This document shows, in pieces, positions 7,595 to 15,890 of a stretch of 26,802 bases of DNA. Location: positions 1 to 26,802 of the forward strand of contig CAJULZ010000024.1 of the NCBI GenBank assembly GCA_910587205.1, written 5' to 3'. The stretch comes from an uncultured Oscillospiraceae bacterium (GTDB lineage Bacteria > Bacillota > Clostridia > Oscillospirales > Oscillospiraceae). The notes under the pieces were generated by a model that saw only the letters and a list, made by a program, of their open reading frames with translations, was not told the DNA's origin and did no database searches. Every line of letters begins with the position of its first letter. Within the stretch, counting starts at the first letter, position 1. A program made the translations under genes and the position numbers.

Positions 7595-7682
7595 GCGGGT
7601 GCGAAGATTGCGAAGGATGCAATGTTGAGTCCCCGCTTTTTTTCGGACAGGGAACAAGGGCGGTGGAATCCGCCAGCTTGTT
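7595..7682 (+). promoter_or_regulatory. structured 5' leader of the BMP lipoprotein mRNA
   Basis: Two hairpins follow the promoter. The first has an outer stem GCGGG (7595-7599) with CCCGC (7632-7636) and an inner stem ATTGC (7607-7611) with GCAAT (7619-7623), and is followed at once by seven T (7637-7643), the layout of an intrinsic terminator or attenuator. The second is AACAAG-GGCGG (7653-7663) with CCGCC (7670-7674) and CTTGTT (7677-7682), with a two-base bulge, ending about 29 bases before the start codon. It does not match the riboswitch classes I can recognise by eye. Whether it is regulatory is inference. Confidence 0.5.
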
Positions 7683-7711
7683 ACAGATGAAAAAGAAAGG
7701 AATGGATCGCG

Positions 7712-8887
7712 ATGAAAAAGCTCTTTGCGATGTTGCTGGCCATGGCCATGGTGTTTAGCCTGGCGGCCTGTAGCAACAATGCCGGTACTCCCGTTAACGG
7801 CAACACCAATGACCCCAATCAGATTGAGGACAACCCCACCTCCAGCGACGGCAAGTATGAAATCGCCATGATTACCGATGTGGGCGACCTGAAGGATGGC
7901 TCCTTCAACGAGGGAACTTGGAACGGCGTGAAGCTTTATGCCGCCTCCAACAGCAAGACCTACAAGTACTACAAGCCGGCCAACGGAAACGAGGCCACTG
8001 ACGACGACCGGTACAACGCTTACATTGCCGCTATCGACGGCGGTGCCAAGGTCATTGTGGCCCCCGGGTTCCTCCAGGAGGGCGCCATGCGCAAGGCTGC
8101 CATTGAGCACCCCGAGGTCAATTTTGTGTTTATTGACGGTGGCGCTATTCAGGAAAAGGCCACGGAGTACGGTGCGGACGGCGCACCGCTGCCCAATGAC
8201 AGCCCCGTGCTGACCAATGTGGCCGGCATCTTGTTCCAGGAGGAGCAGTGCGGCTACCTGGCCGGTTACGCCGTGGTTAAGGAAGGCTTCACCAAGCTGG
8301 GCTTCTCCGGCGGCGGTGGCGGCACCAACCCTGCCTGCTGCCGTTACGGCTATGGCTATGTCCAGGGCGCCAACGCGGCTGCGGCCGAGATGAACGTGAA
8401 CGTGGACATGCGCTACAGCTGGCAGTACGGCTCCAGCTATTCCGCCTCCCCTGAGTTGCAGAGTATGGTGCAGGGCTGGTACAGCAATGGCACTGAGATC
8501 GTGTTTGCCTGCGGCGGCAATATGTTCCAGTCCATCACCGCCGCTGCCTCTGCCAATGAGGGCTCCGTGATCGGCGTGGACGTTGACCAGTCTGCCCAGT
8601 CCGATACCGTGGTGACTTCTGCGATGAAGGATCTGGCCCAGTCCGTCAACTTCGCTTTGGACAAGCACTTCAGCGACAAGTGGGCCGACATCGGCGGGCA
8701 GAGCACTTCTCTGGGCGCGAAGGACGATTCCGTGGGTCTGCCCACCGCCTCCTGGTCCATGAAGAATTACACTGTGGAGGAGTATGAGAAGCTGCTGGCC
8801 GGCATTAAGGACGGCTCCGTGGCTGTGGATGCCGATTTTGCCAACCTGGAGCAGAGCTACAGCAACCTGACCCTGACCATCGAGTAA
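7712..8887 (+). CDS. BMP family ABC transporter substrate-binding lipoprotein, nucleoside type
   Basis: 391 residues. A lipoprotein signal peptide ends in the lipobox SLAAC (Cys20), followed by an Asn/Pro/Thr/Gly-rich linker to about residue 47. The rest is a PnrA/BmpA-like binding domain: ITDVGDLKDGSFNEGTWNG (about 54-72), VIVAPGF (114-120), EEQCGYLAGYAVV (177-189) and GYGYVQGANAA (213-223), so it should sit outside the membrane and deliver purine or other nucleosides to the transporter encoded just downstream. The ribosome site is AAAGAAAGGAA. It has its own promoter and terminator separate from the ATPase-permease genes, which would allow excess binding protein. Codons are strongly biased to C-ending forms, consistent with high expression. 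The exact ligand is inference from family and from neighbouring deoC. Confidence 0.92.
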   Translation: MKKLFAMLLAMAMVFSLAACSNNAGTPVNGNTNDPNQIEDNPTSSDGKYEIAMITDVGDLKDGSFNEGTWNGVKLYAASNSKTYKYYKPANGNEATDDDRYNAYIAAIDGGAKVIVAPGFLQEGAMRKAAIEHPEVNFVFIDGGAIQEKATEYGADGAPLPNDSPVLTNVAGILFQEEQCGYLAGYAVVKEGFTKLGFSGGGGGTNPACCRYGYGYVQGANAAAAEMNVNVDMRYSWQYGSSYSASPELQSMVQGWYSNGTEIVFACGGNMFQSITAAASANEGSVIGVDVDQSAQSDTVVTSAMKDLAQSVNFALDKHFSDKWADIGGQSTSLGAKDDSVGLPTASWSMKNYTVEEYEKLLAGIKDGSVAVDADFANLEQSYSNLTLTIE

Positions 8888-8895
8888 TAACATCT

Positions 8896-8933
8896 GAAAA
8901 AGAGGGGGGCGCGCCGACGCCTCCCTCTTTTTC
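8896..8933 (+). terminator. intrinsic terminator after the BMP lipoprotein
   Basis: GAAAAAGAGGG...GGCG pairs with CGCC-TCCCTCTTTTTC (8896-8933) with a small bulge and a T run in the 3' arm. It lies 8 bases after the stop and about 20 bases before the next promoter. Confidence 0.9.
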
Positions 8934-8954
8934 TGCATAAAACGGATAAATTTC

Positions 8955-8983
8955 TTGTGTTTTCCCCTTGGGTGCTTTATAAT
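8955..8983 (+). promoter_or_regulatory. sigma-A promoter of the nucleoside ABC ATPase-permease operon
   Basis: TTGTGT, 17-base spacer, perfect TATAAT; transcript start expected near 8990, about 49 bases before the ATG. Confidence 0.75.
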
Positions 8984-9038
8984 GGAATTAGCTCGATATT
9001 GAACTTTCACTCAGGAAAAAGGAGGCGGGAGGAGAGCA

Positions 9039-10580
9039 ATGGCAGCAGAAAATGTGATTGAGATGCTCCATATTACCAAGGAGTTCCCAGGCATCATCGC
9101 CAACGATGACATCACGCTCCAGCTCCGGCGGGGGGAAATCCATGCCCTGCTGGGGGAGAATGGCGCGGGCAAATCCACGCTGATGAGCGTGCTGTTTGGG
9201 TTGTACCAACCGGAAGCCGGAGTCATCAAGAAAAACGGCCAGGAAGTGAAGATCAACGATCCCAATGACGCGACAGCCTTGGGGATTGGCATGGTTCACC
9301 AGCACTTCAAGCTTATTGAAGTGTTTACGGTGCTGGACAATATCATCCTGGGCGCGGAGACCGCCAAACTGGGCTTTTTGCAGAAGAAGGAGGCCCGGGC
9401 CAAAGTGGAAGCCCTGTCCCAGCGGTATGGCCTTAAGGTAGATCTGGACGCCAAGGTGGAGGATATCACCGTGGGGATGCAGCAGCGGGTAGAGATCCTG
9501 AAAATGCTGTACCGGGACAATGAAATCCTAATTTTTGATGAGCCTACTGCCGTGCTCACGCCCCAGGAAATTGGGGAGCTGATGGCTACGATGAAGGAAT
9601 TTGCTAAGGAGGGAAAATCCATCCTGTTCATCTCCCATAAGCTCAACGAGATCATGGAGGTGTCCGACCGTGTCACCGTTTTGCGCAAAGGCAAATATAT
9701 CGGCACCGTGGAAACCAAGGACACTGATAAGCAATCGCTGTCCGACATGATGGTGGGCCGGTCTGTGCAGCTGGAGGTGCAGAAGGGGCCTGCCAGTCCA
9801 GGTGAAGTAGTGCTGTCCCTGCGGGAGCTCTGCGTGCCGTCCAAGGCCCATAAGCGTAACGCAGTGGATCACGTGAGCTTCGATGTACGGGCAGGGGAGA
9901 TCGTGTGCATTGCTGGCATTGACGGAAATGGACAAACTGAGTTGGTTTACGGTCTGACTGGATTGGAAAAAAGCTCCGGGGGCTCCGTCAATTTGTGTGG
10001 AGAGGACATTTCCCATGCTTCTATCCGCCATAGGAGCATGAACATGAGCCACATCCCGGAAGACCGGCATAAGCATGGCCTGGTGCTGGATTTCACTTTG
10101 GAACAGAATTTGGTGCTTCAGCGGTATAATGAACCCCGGTTTCAGCACGGGGGATTTATTGACCGAGGAGCGATGCGAGAATATGCCCAGCAGCTCATCG
10201 GGCAGTATGACGTGCGCTCCGGCCAGGGGCCGGTGACTGTTGCGCGGTCTATGTCCGGCGGCAACCAGCAGAAGGCCATTATTGCTCGGGAGCTTGACCG
10301 GGAGAAGCCGCTGATTGTGGCCGTCCAGCCCACCCGCGGCTTGGATGTGGGCGCTATCGAGTATATTCACGGCCAGTTGGTAGCAGAACGGGATAAGGGC
10401 CGCGCAGTGCTGCTGGTCAGTTTGGAGCTGGATGAGGTGATGAATCTCTCCGACCGCATTTTGGTGATGTATGAAGGGGAGATCGTGGGCGAGTTTGACC
10501 CGAAAAAGACGGATGTCCAAGAATTAGGTCTGTATATGGCGGGTGCCAGACGGATGGAGAAGGGGGGCCAAAGCGTATGA
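9039..10580 (+). CDS. nucleoside ABC transporter, duplicated ATP-binding protein (NupO-like)
   Basis: 513 residues with two ATPase domains, the RbsA/MglA/NupO layout. Domain 1 has Walker A GENGAGKST (39-47), a signature TVGMQQRVEI, and Walker B ILIFDEPTA, so it looks catalytic. Domain 2 has the degenerate Walker A GIDGNGQTE, signature SMSGGNQQK, and a Walker B lacking the usual Asp-Glu (VAVQPTRGLD), as is normal in this family; it likely binds but poorly hydrolyses ATP. It would power nucleoside import by the two following permeases, with the BMP lipoprotein as receptor. The ribosome site is AAGGAGG. The stop overlaps the first permease start (ATGA, 10577-10580), so expression is coupled. Substrate is inferred from the BMP-type receptor. 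Confidence 0.93.
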   Translation: MAAENVIEMLHITKEFPGIIANDDITLQLRRGEIHALLGENGAGKSTLMSVLFGLYQPEAGVIKKNGQEVKINDPNDATALGIGMVHQHFKLIEVFTVLDNIILGAETAKLGFLQKKEARAKVEALSQRYGLKVDLDAKVEDITVGMQQRVEILKMLYRDNEILIFDEPTAVLTPQEIGELMATMKEFAKEGKSILFISHKLNEIMEVSDRVTVLRKGKYIGTVETKDTDKQSLSDMMVGRSVQLEVQKGPASPGEVVLSLRELCVPSKAHKRNAVDHVSFDVRAGEIVCIAGIDGNGQTELVYGLTGLEKSSGGSVNLCGEDISHASIRHRSMNMSHIPEDRHKHGLVLDFTLEQNLVLQRYNEPRFQHGGFIDRGAMREYAQQLIGQYDVRSGQGPVTVARSMSGGNQQKAIIARELDREKPLIVAVQPTRGLDVGAIEYIHGQLVAERDKGRAVLLVSLELDEVMNLSDRILVMYEGEIVGEFDPKKTDVQELGLYMAGARRMEKGGQSV

Positions 10581-11833
10581 AGGAGAAATGGTCAGCCCTG
10601 ATGGAACAGGATGGGGCAAAAACTGTGGTAGCCTCGCTGATCTCCATCCTCATTGGTCTGCTGGTAGGCTGTATTATCGTGGTTATTGTGGGTTTGGCAA
10701 ACAAAGTTTTGGGGATTGGCGCAGCATGGGACGGCATCCGGTTGGTGCTGGGGGGGATCTTGAGCACTGGACGGGACGCAGTGGGGAACCTGTCTTTCGG
10801 GTTTAACCCCGCAAACGTAGGCAATATGCTGTTCCGGGCCACGCCGCTGATCCTCACTGGACTGTCCGTAGCGGTTGCATTTAAAACGGGCCTCTTCAAT
10901 ATCGGCGCGCCGGGGCAGTATTTGATGAGCACCGCCGCGACGCTGATTGTGGCATTGAGCATCCCCACCGCCGTGGTGCCTGCGCCGTTGGTATGGCTGC
11001 TGGCATTCCTCAGCGGTATCCTGGCGGGGGCGGCCTGGGGGGCGATCCCCGGTTTGGTCAAGGCGCTGCTGAATATCAATGAGGTGCTGGCCTGCATCAT
11101 GACCAACTGGATTGCCGCCAATCTGGTCACCTGGATTTTTGACGGGAGCACCTGGTGCAATATGGAGGAGTTTGGTAAAACTGGGTATGTCTACAAGACT
11201 TCCTTCAATGGTGTGGAGACGGCAAAATGGGGGCTGGATGTCATTTTTCCCGGTTCACAGGTGAACTGGGGCATCGTTATCGCGGTGATTCTGGCCATTG
11301 TGGTATATGCCTTTATCACCAAAACCACCATGGGCTATGAGCTGGTTTCCTGCGGCAGCAACCGCCATGCCGCCCGGTATGCCGGCATCAGCGACAAGCG
11401 CAATATTGTGCTGTCCATGGCCATTGCCGGAGGGCTGGCCGGGGCGGCGGCGGCGCTGTACTATCTGTCCGGCAATACGGAGTTTTTCTGGTCCACATAT
11501 CAATCTCTGCCTGCCGTGGGGTTTAACGGCATCCCGGTGGCCCTGCTGGCGGCCAGCAACCCGCTGGCCATCATCTTTACCGGTTGCTTTATGTCCATGC
11601 TGAATATCGCTGGGCAGCAGCTCACCAACTTGACCGGATACAATGAATATATCACTGATGTGGTGATTGCGACGATCGTGTATTTGAGTGCCTTTACCCT
11701 GGTGATTAAGACACTGATCGCCGGCAGGAAAAAGCGTGCGGCAGGCGTGGACGCAAAGGTGATCCCTGCCGCGAGCCAGGGAGCGGGAACGACCCCAGAG
11801 ACGGGGAAGGAGAAGGAGGGCGAAGGCGTATGA
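10577..11833 (+). CDS. nucleoside ABC transporter permease 1 (NupP-like)
   Basis: 418 residues, a BPD_transp_2-type membrane subunit of about ten hydrophobic segments. A soluble N-terminus of about 18 residues precedes the first membrane helix (SLISILIGLLVGCIIVVIVG). The NIGAPGQ-like segment (FNIGAPGQYLMS) and the GANRHAARYAGIS-like coupling loop (here GSNRHAARYAGISDKRN) match the nucleoside permease family, which contacts the ATPase. The C-terminus is charged and rich in Lys, Glu and Gly. Its partner follows in an ATGA overlap (11830-11833). It forms the heterodimeric membrane channel with the next gene product. Confidence 0.92.
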   Translation: MKEKWSALMEQDGAKTVVASLISILIGLLVGCIIVVIVGLANKVLGIGAAWDGIRLVLGGILSTGRDAVGNLSFGFNPANVGNMLFRATPLILTGLSVAVAFKTGLFNIGAPGQYLMSTAATLIVALSIPTAVVPAPLVWLLAFLSGILAGAAWGAIPGLVKALLNINEVLACIMTNWIAANLVTWIFDGSTWCNMEEFGKTGYVYKTSFNGVETAKWGLDVIFPGSQVNWGIVIAVILAIVVYAFITKTTMGYELVSCGSNRHAARYAGISDKRNIVLSMAIAGGLAGAAAALYYLSGNTEFFWSTYQSLPAVGFNGIPVALLAASNPLAIIFTGCFMSMLNIAGQQLTNLTGYNEYITDVVIATIVYLSAFTLVIKTLIAGRKKRAAGVDAKVIPAASQGAGTTPETGKEKEGEGV

Positions 11834-12861
11834 CATTCCTGATCCGGCAAACGTTGATTTACGCGGTCCCGCTGATGGTAGTGGCGTTGGCAGGTGTATT
11901 TGCGGAACGCAGTGGCATCATTAATCTGGCGCTGGAGGGTATCATGATCTTCGGTGCCTTCATCGGGGTATTGTTTGTAAACATTGTGCAGCAGGCGGGA
12001 GGATTCAGCCAGGCCAAGGCGGGCGGGAATTGGATAGCGCTCCAAGGGTTTGCCTTTTTGGCTATGCTGGTGGCGGCTGTGGCGGGAGCAGTGTTCTCGT
12101 TGCTGTTGTCTTTTGCATCGGTGAACCTGAAAGCGGATCAAACCATTGGCGGTACGGCGTTGAACTTGATGGCTCCGGCATTGGTGCTGTTCTTTATCCG
12201 CATCATCGCGAACCAAAATGTGCTGAACATGGCGGGAGGAGACGCGCCATCCTGGTTTATGCTGCGGAAAACCAATCTGGGGTTCAGCCGGACGGATGAC
12301 CTGGGGTTTTTCGGAGAGACGTTCTTTAACCAGGTCTATCTGGCCACGTATGTGTGCGTTATTTTGTTTGTTGTGCTATCCGTTATTTTATACCGAACCA
12401 GGTTTGGGCTTCGTCTGCGATCTTGCGGCGAGAACCCTCAGGCGGCGGACTCCCTGGGTATCAACGTGTATAAAATGCGGTATGCCGGCACGACGATTTC
12501 TGGTGCGCTGGCGGGTATGGGCGGCTTTGTCTATGCGCTGACCACTGCGAACTGCTCATCTACCGGGGAGGTAGCTGGTTTTGGTTTCCTGGCCTTGGCG
12601 GTTATGATTTTCGGGAACTGGAAGCCACTGAACATCGCAGGGGCGGCGTTGCTGTTCGGCCTGTTCAAGTGTATCGCGGCCTCCTATGCGTCCATCGATA
12701 TCAATGGGGACGGTGTGTGCTTGCTGGCGAGCGCGGGGATCAGTCCCCATCTGTACCGGATGCTACCGTATATTATCACGTTAGTAGTTCTGGCGTTTAC
12801 ATCTAAGAAATCCCGTGCACCCAAAGCTGAGGGCATTCCCTATGATAAGGGACAGCGGTAG
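11830..12861 (+). CDS. nucleoside ABC transporter permease 2 (NupQ-like)
   Basis: 343 residues, the shorter permease partner, again BPD_transp_2 type. It shows the family N-terminus VVALAGVFAERSGIINLALEGIM (about 18-40), a motif of nucleoside and simple-sugar permeases, the cytoplasmic coupling loop LRSCGENPQAADSLGINVYKMRY (about 197-219), and a final membrane helix before a charged tail. It would pair with permease 1 to make the import channel. Operon position is last; a strong hairpin terminator follows within 40 bases. Confidence 0.92.
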   Translation: MTFLIRQTLIYAVPLMVVALAGVFAERSGIINLALEGIMIFGAFIGVLFVNIVQQAGGFSQAKAGGNWIALQGFAFLAMLVAAVAGAVFSLLLSFASVNLKADQTIGGTALNLMAPALVLFFIRIIANQNVLNMAGGDAPSWFMLRKTNLGFSRTDDLGFFGETFFNQVYLATYVCVILFVVLSVILYRTRFGLRLRSCGENPQAADSLGINVYKMRYAGTTISGALAGMGGFVYALTTANCSSTGEVAGFGFLALAVMIFGNWKPLNIAGAALLFGLFKCIAASYASIDINGDGVCLLASAGISPHLYRMLPYIITLVVLAFTSKKSRAPKAEGIPYDKGQR

Positions 12862-12897
12862 GGCGATTAAAATCAATCTTAACTTAACATATTTGGG

Positions 12898-12927
12898 CCG
12901 CGGGGACGCCGGGATGCGTCCCCGCGG
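12898..12927 (+). terminator. hairpin terminator after the nucleoside permease genes
   Basis: A perfect 12-bp stem CCGCGGGGACGC (12898-12909) with GCGTCCCCGCGG (12916-12927), 6-base loop. The following T-tract (TTTCTGT) is imperfect. Confidence 0.8.
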
Positions 12928-12964
12928 TTTCTGTGATAGATATGACAAACCGGCATAGGGTGCA

Positions 12965-12993
12965 TTGACAATAAAAATAATTTCCGGTATAAT
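12965..12993 (+). promoter_or_regulatory. perfect consensus sigma-A promoter of the MATE gene
   Basis: TTGACA (12965-12970), 17-base AT-rich spacer, TATAAT (12988-12993). Both boxes match the consensus exactly. The transcript should start near 13000, about 40 bases before the start codon. Confidence 0.9.
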
Positions 12994-13040
12994 AGCAAGT
13001 CATGCAGTAAATAGAGAAAAATGGACGGAGGAGAAGAACT

Positions 13041-14444
13041 TTGAAAGATAATCCCGCAAATGAGAATAAAATGGGTGTGATGCCAGTCAATAGTTTGCTG
13101 CTGAACATGGCTGTGCCCATCATGATTTCTATGATGGTTCAGGCATTTTACAACGTGGTGGACAGCTGGTTTGTTGCCCAGCTTAGCGAGGACGCGCTGA
13201 ATGCGGTATCCCTGGCGTTCCCGGTGCAGAACCTGATGATTTCAGTATCGGTGGGCACCGGTGTGGGTGTCAACGCGTTGCTGTCCCGGAGCCTGGGGGA
13301 GAAAAAGCAGGAAAATGCCAACCGGGCGGCGGTCAACGGGATTTTTCTGGCCGGATTAAGCTGCTTGATTTTTGTGGTATTAGGGCTGACCTGTTCCCAT
13401 CTGTTCTACACGGTGCAAACAGATGTGCCGGCCATTGTCAAATATGGGGCAGACTACCTGACAGTGTGCTGCGGTTTGAGCATGGGACTGTTCGGCGCGG
13501 TCATTATGGAGCGTATTCTTCAGGCCACCGGCCGTACTTTCCAATCCATGATTTCCCAGGCAGTGGGGGCGGTAGTGAATATCATCCTTGACCCCATTAT
13601 GATTTTTGGCCTGGGTCCGTTTCCTCGGATGGAAGTGGCTGGGGCGGCCCTGGCCACGATCATCGGGCAGACTGTGGGTTGCTGTATCTCCATTTTTTTC
13701 AATGTTACCCGCAACCCGGACGTGAGCCTGTCCTTCCGGGGATTCCGGCCCCATGTACCCACCATTAAGGGTATTTACAGCGTGGGACTGCCTGGGATTG
13801 TAATGCAGTCCGTAGGGTCGGTGATGGTATTTGGTATGAACCAGATTCTCCTGGGTTTTACCAAAACAGCTACAGCGGTATTCGGTGTGTACTTTAAGCT
13901 CCAGTCCTTTTTCTTCATGCCGGTGTTTGGTCTCAATAATGGAATGGTGCCCATTGTGGCCTACAATTATGGCGCGCGAAAGCCTGACAGGATCATTAAG
14001 ACCATTAAGCTCAGTATGATGTATGCCACGGCGATGCTGGTGATAGGGTTCATTGTATTCCAGGTGTTTCCAGAAGGGCTGCTGTCCATGTTCCAGGCAG
14101 AGGAGGACGCAACTGGGGATTTGCTGACCATTGGGGTGCCTGCCTTGCGGATCATCTCCATCAGCTTTTTGCTGGCTGGGTTTGGAATCGTCAGTTCCTC
14201 AGTGTTCCAAGCGCTGAACCACGGGGTGCTCAGCTTGGCGGCGTCGTTGGTGCGGCAGCTGGTGGTGCTCCTCCCGGCGGCGTTCCTACTGTCCAGGGTG
14301 TTTGGGCTGGGCGCTGTCTGGTGGTCGTTTCCCATTGCGGAATTGTTTTCAGCTGCGCTGTGTGCGACGTTTCTGCGCCGGGTTTACCGGAATGATATCC
14401 TCGGCGTATTCCCAACAGGGGATCAGGATAGCCCAAGAACATAA
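13041..14444 (+). CDS. MATE family efflux transporter
   Basis: 467 residues with about twelve hydrophobic segments in two related halves, the layout of multidrug and toxin extrusion transporters that export cationic drugs or metabolites in exchange for Na+ or H+. The first helix carries the MATE features PIMISMMVQAFYNVVDSWFVAQL (about 22-44) and the later NGMVPIVAYNYGARKPDR block (about 295-312). I take a TTG start at 13041, 8 bases after GGAGGAG; the next in-frame ATG codons (13071, 13080) lack a ribosome site. Transcribed alone from a perfect promoter and ended by a bidirectional hairpin. The exported substrate is unknown. Confidence 0.93.
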   Translation: MKDNPANENKMGVMPVNSLLLNMAVPIMISMMVQAFYNVVDSWFVAQLSEDALNAVSLAFPVQNLMISVSVGTGVGVNALLSRSLGEKKQENANRAAVNGIFLAGLSCLIFVVLGLTCSHLFYTVQTDVPAIVKYGADYLTVCCGLSMGLFGAVIMERILQATGRTFQSMISQAVGAVVNIILDPIMIFGLGPFPRMEVAGAALATIIGQTVGCCISIFFNVTRNPDVSLSFRGFRPHVPTIKGIYSVGLPGIVMQSVGSVMVFGMNQILLGFTKTATAVFGVYFKLQSFFFMPVFGLNNGMVPIVAYNYGARKPDRIIKTIKLSMMYATAMLVIGFIVFQVFPEGLLSMFQAEEDATGDLLTIGVPALRIISISFLLAGFGIVSSSVFQALNHGVLSLAASLVRQLVVLLPAAFLLSRVFGLGAVWWSFPIAELFSAALCATFLRRVYRNDILGVFPTGDQDSPRT

Positions 14445-14447
14445 GAA

Positions 14448-14478
14448 CCGGGCCGCCCTCTCTTCAAGGGCGGCCCGG
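14448..14478 (+). terminator. bidirectional terminator between MATE and the CmpB-like gene
   Basis: A perfect 12-bp stem CCGGGCCGCCCT (14448-14459) with AGGGCGGCCCGG (14467-14478), 7-base loop, extended by AGAAC/GTTCT after a gap. A run of seven T follows shortly on the plus strand and a T-rich stretch on the minus strand, so it can end both convergent genes. Confidence 0.85.
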
Positions 14479-14510
14479 CGTTCTGCTTTTTTTGAGGGCG
14501 CGCTTGACGA

Positions 14511-15323
14511 TCATGCCCCTTTGCCGTGCCGTGCCTGCTTTTTGCGCAGCAATTCTTCCCGGGCCAGCTGGGCGGCAACCATAATGTCCTCATAGCGGAT
14601 CGCGTAGTGACGGTTGACACTGATCCTGCTGTACCGGTTGCGGAAGCGGCGGCTGAACCGCTCCAGTTTGGCGACCTCGGCATAATATTTTTGCCGTGCG
14701 GCTTCCGCTGCGGGCTCAAACTTGTCAGCGAGTTCCGCTTTACCCAAGGAGAGCTGGACTTGGAGTTCCTCTCCCAAAGTGGTGACACCAACCACCAATT
14801 TGGAAACCAGGGCCAGATGGCGGATGGTGAAAACCGCATCGACGGTTAGGACTACTGCCAGAATACCGCAAAGGGCATACTTCATCCATAGGGGAACAAC
14901 CTGGAACAGTTCCGCTATTGGTGGATGGATAAAGAAAATTACGAGGTAAGATAGTATGCCCCATACCAGTGCCACCCACAGGCAGATGCGGCCCTTAAGA
15001 TTAAAGCGGAAATGGGAGTAGTCCCAGTATTTGATGTGGGTTGTGGTTTCCAGCAGCCAGGCCACAAAGTATTCCCAAGAACTCATTACAATCACGGCAA
15101 CCACATAGAACAGGATCAGGTTTTGCGTCAACGGTGTGAAAAACAGAATCATCAGCAGTACGCCGGTGCCGTAGATGGGGCAGATGGGACCGTAGAGGAA
15201 GCCGCGAGGGACCAACCGGTGCTCACAGATGGAGCAGTAGCAGGTTTCCATGAGCCAGCCCAGGAAGGAGTAAAATATAAAATAGAGAAACAGGTCATAA
15301 ATTGGATAGCCCAAAATGGTCAT
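14511..15323 (-). CDS. CmpB-type membrane protein (putative ABC transporter permease, PF06541-like)
   Basis: 270 residues. The N-terminal two thirds are membrane-embedded: about five hydrophobic segments, with the family-type pattern FYSFLGWLMETCYCSI...RGFLYGPICPIYGTGVLL (residues about 18-57) and SSWEYFVAWLLETTTHIKYWDYS (about 80-103). Residues about 185-270 are a charged, largely helical cytoplasmic tail. The family was named as a putative ABC transporter permease, but no ATPase is next to it and its real function is unclear. It starts in an ATGA overlap with the upstream DUF4364 gene, with CAGGAGTG as ribosome site, so the pair is coupled. Confidence 0.82.
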   Translation of the reverse strand: MTILGYPIYDLFLYFIFYSFLGWLMETCYCSICEHRLVPRGFLYGPICPIYGTGVLLMILFFTPLTQNLILFYVVAVIVMSSWEYFVAWLLETTTHIKYWDYSHFRFNLKGRICLWVALVWGILSYLVIFFIHPPIAELFQVVPLWMKYALCGILAVVLTVDAVFTIRHLALVSKLVVGVTTLGEELQVQLSLGKAELADKFEPAAEAARQKYYAEVAKLERFSRRFRNRYSRISVNRHYAIRYEDIMVAAQLAREELLRKKQARHGKGA

Positions 15324-15850
15324 GGATGTTCACTCCTGTCATGGCTGGGAAGCAGGGTGCCTAAAATCCCGTTGTAAACTCGGTCTGGGTGCTTGAGAAA
15401 TTGGTCGGCGATGAGCTGTGCATCTTCTTGGGAGGGGGTCAGCAGGGTGAGGGAGAATAGACTGCCCTCGTCGTCATCCATGGTGATGCAGACGTCGTAT
15501 CCGGCGGATTGGGGCCGGAGTTCAGCCCGGACCTGAGCCTTACGCTTCAGCGCCTGGTTCAGCGGGGCCAGGCGCTGGTCGCAGCGGCGGCGGATTACAG
15601 GGGATAAGCTACTCTCCCCGGCCGCGCACGCACGGCGGCCTTTGGCGGTGGGGGAATAAAATTCACCGTCCTGGGCCAGATGGCCGGTGTCCAGCAGCTC
15701 CGACACCGCTTCAGCGAATTGGAAGTAGTCTATGCCGTCGTCACACAGCGCCAAGTCGGTCAGGGTGGCGAAGTCAATGGCCGCAGCGGCGCGATCCATG
15801 ATATAGAGGACCAGCAGCTTTGTATCCAGTTTGTCGTGGATAAATCCCAT
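15320..15850 (-). CDS. DUF4364 family protein
   Basis: 176 residues. The N-terminal region (about residues 1-75) reads like a winged-helix fold (DKLDTKLLVLYIMDRA, then FAEAVSELLDTGHLAQDGEFYSPTAKGR), which is the basis for suspecting DNA binding; the C-terminal half (about 110-165) is a beta-rich domain with a DDDEGSLFSLTLLTPS segment. DUF4364 proteins are common in Clostridia and have no assigned job that I can name. The ATG at 15850 fits the family's N-terminus; a GTG two codons upstream is better spaced from AAAGGG, so the start is uncertain by two residues. It is coupled to the following CmpB-like gene. An inverted repeat overlaps its predicted transcript start. Confidence 0.8.
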   Translation of the reverse strand: MGFIHDKLDTKLLVLYIMDRAAAAIDFATLTDLALCDDGIDYFQFAEAVSELLDTGHLAQDGEFYSPTAKGRRACAAGESSLSPVIRRRCDQRLAPLNQALKRKAQVRAELRPQSAGYDVCITMDDDEGSLFSLTLLTPSQEDAQLIADQFLKHPDRVYNGILGTLLPSHDRSEHP

Positions 15851-15864
15851 CTGCACCCATCCCT

Positions 15865-15887
15865 TTCTGCGATTGTGGGCCGCAGAA
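15865..15887 (-). promoter_or_regulatory. inverted repeat at the transcript start of the DUF4364 operon
   Basis: TTCTGCG (15865-15871) and CGCAGAA (15881-15887) are perfect 7-base inverted arms with a 9-base spacer. The predicted start of transcription (about 15884) falls inside, so it could be an operator or an mRNA hairpin just before the ribosome site. Confidence 0.45.
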
Positions 15888-15890
15888 ATC

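Noticed and set aside
7508..7690. 60-codon plus-strand open frame in the BMP leader
   Set aside because: It spans the promoter and hairpins and has no ribosome site; treated as non-coding.
7586..7711. Known purine, preQ1 or guanidine riboswitch in the leader
   Set aside because: I could not match the conserved cores by eye, so I only report it as an unassigned structured leader.
7460..9010. 516-codon minus-strand frame opposite the BMP lipoprotein
   Set aside because: Shadow of a well-supported gene; it also runs across the promoter and leader region and shows no domain.
10577..11833. Frameshift or split between the two permeases
   Set aside because: The ATGA overlaps are normal start-stop coupling; both proteins are complete.
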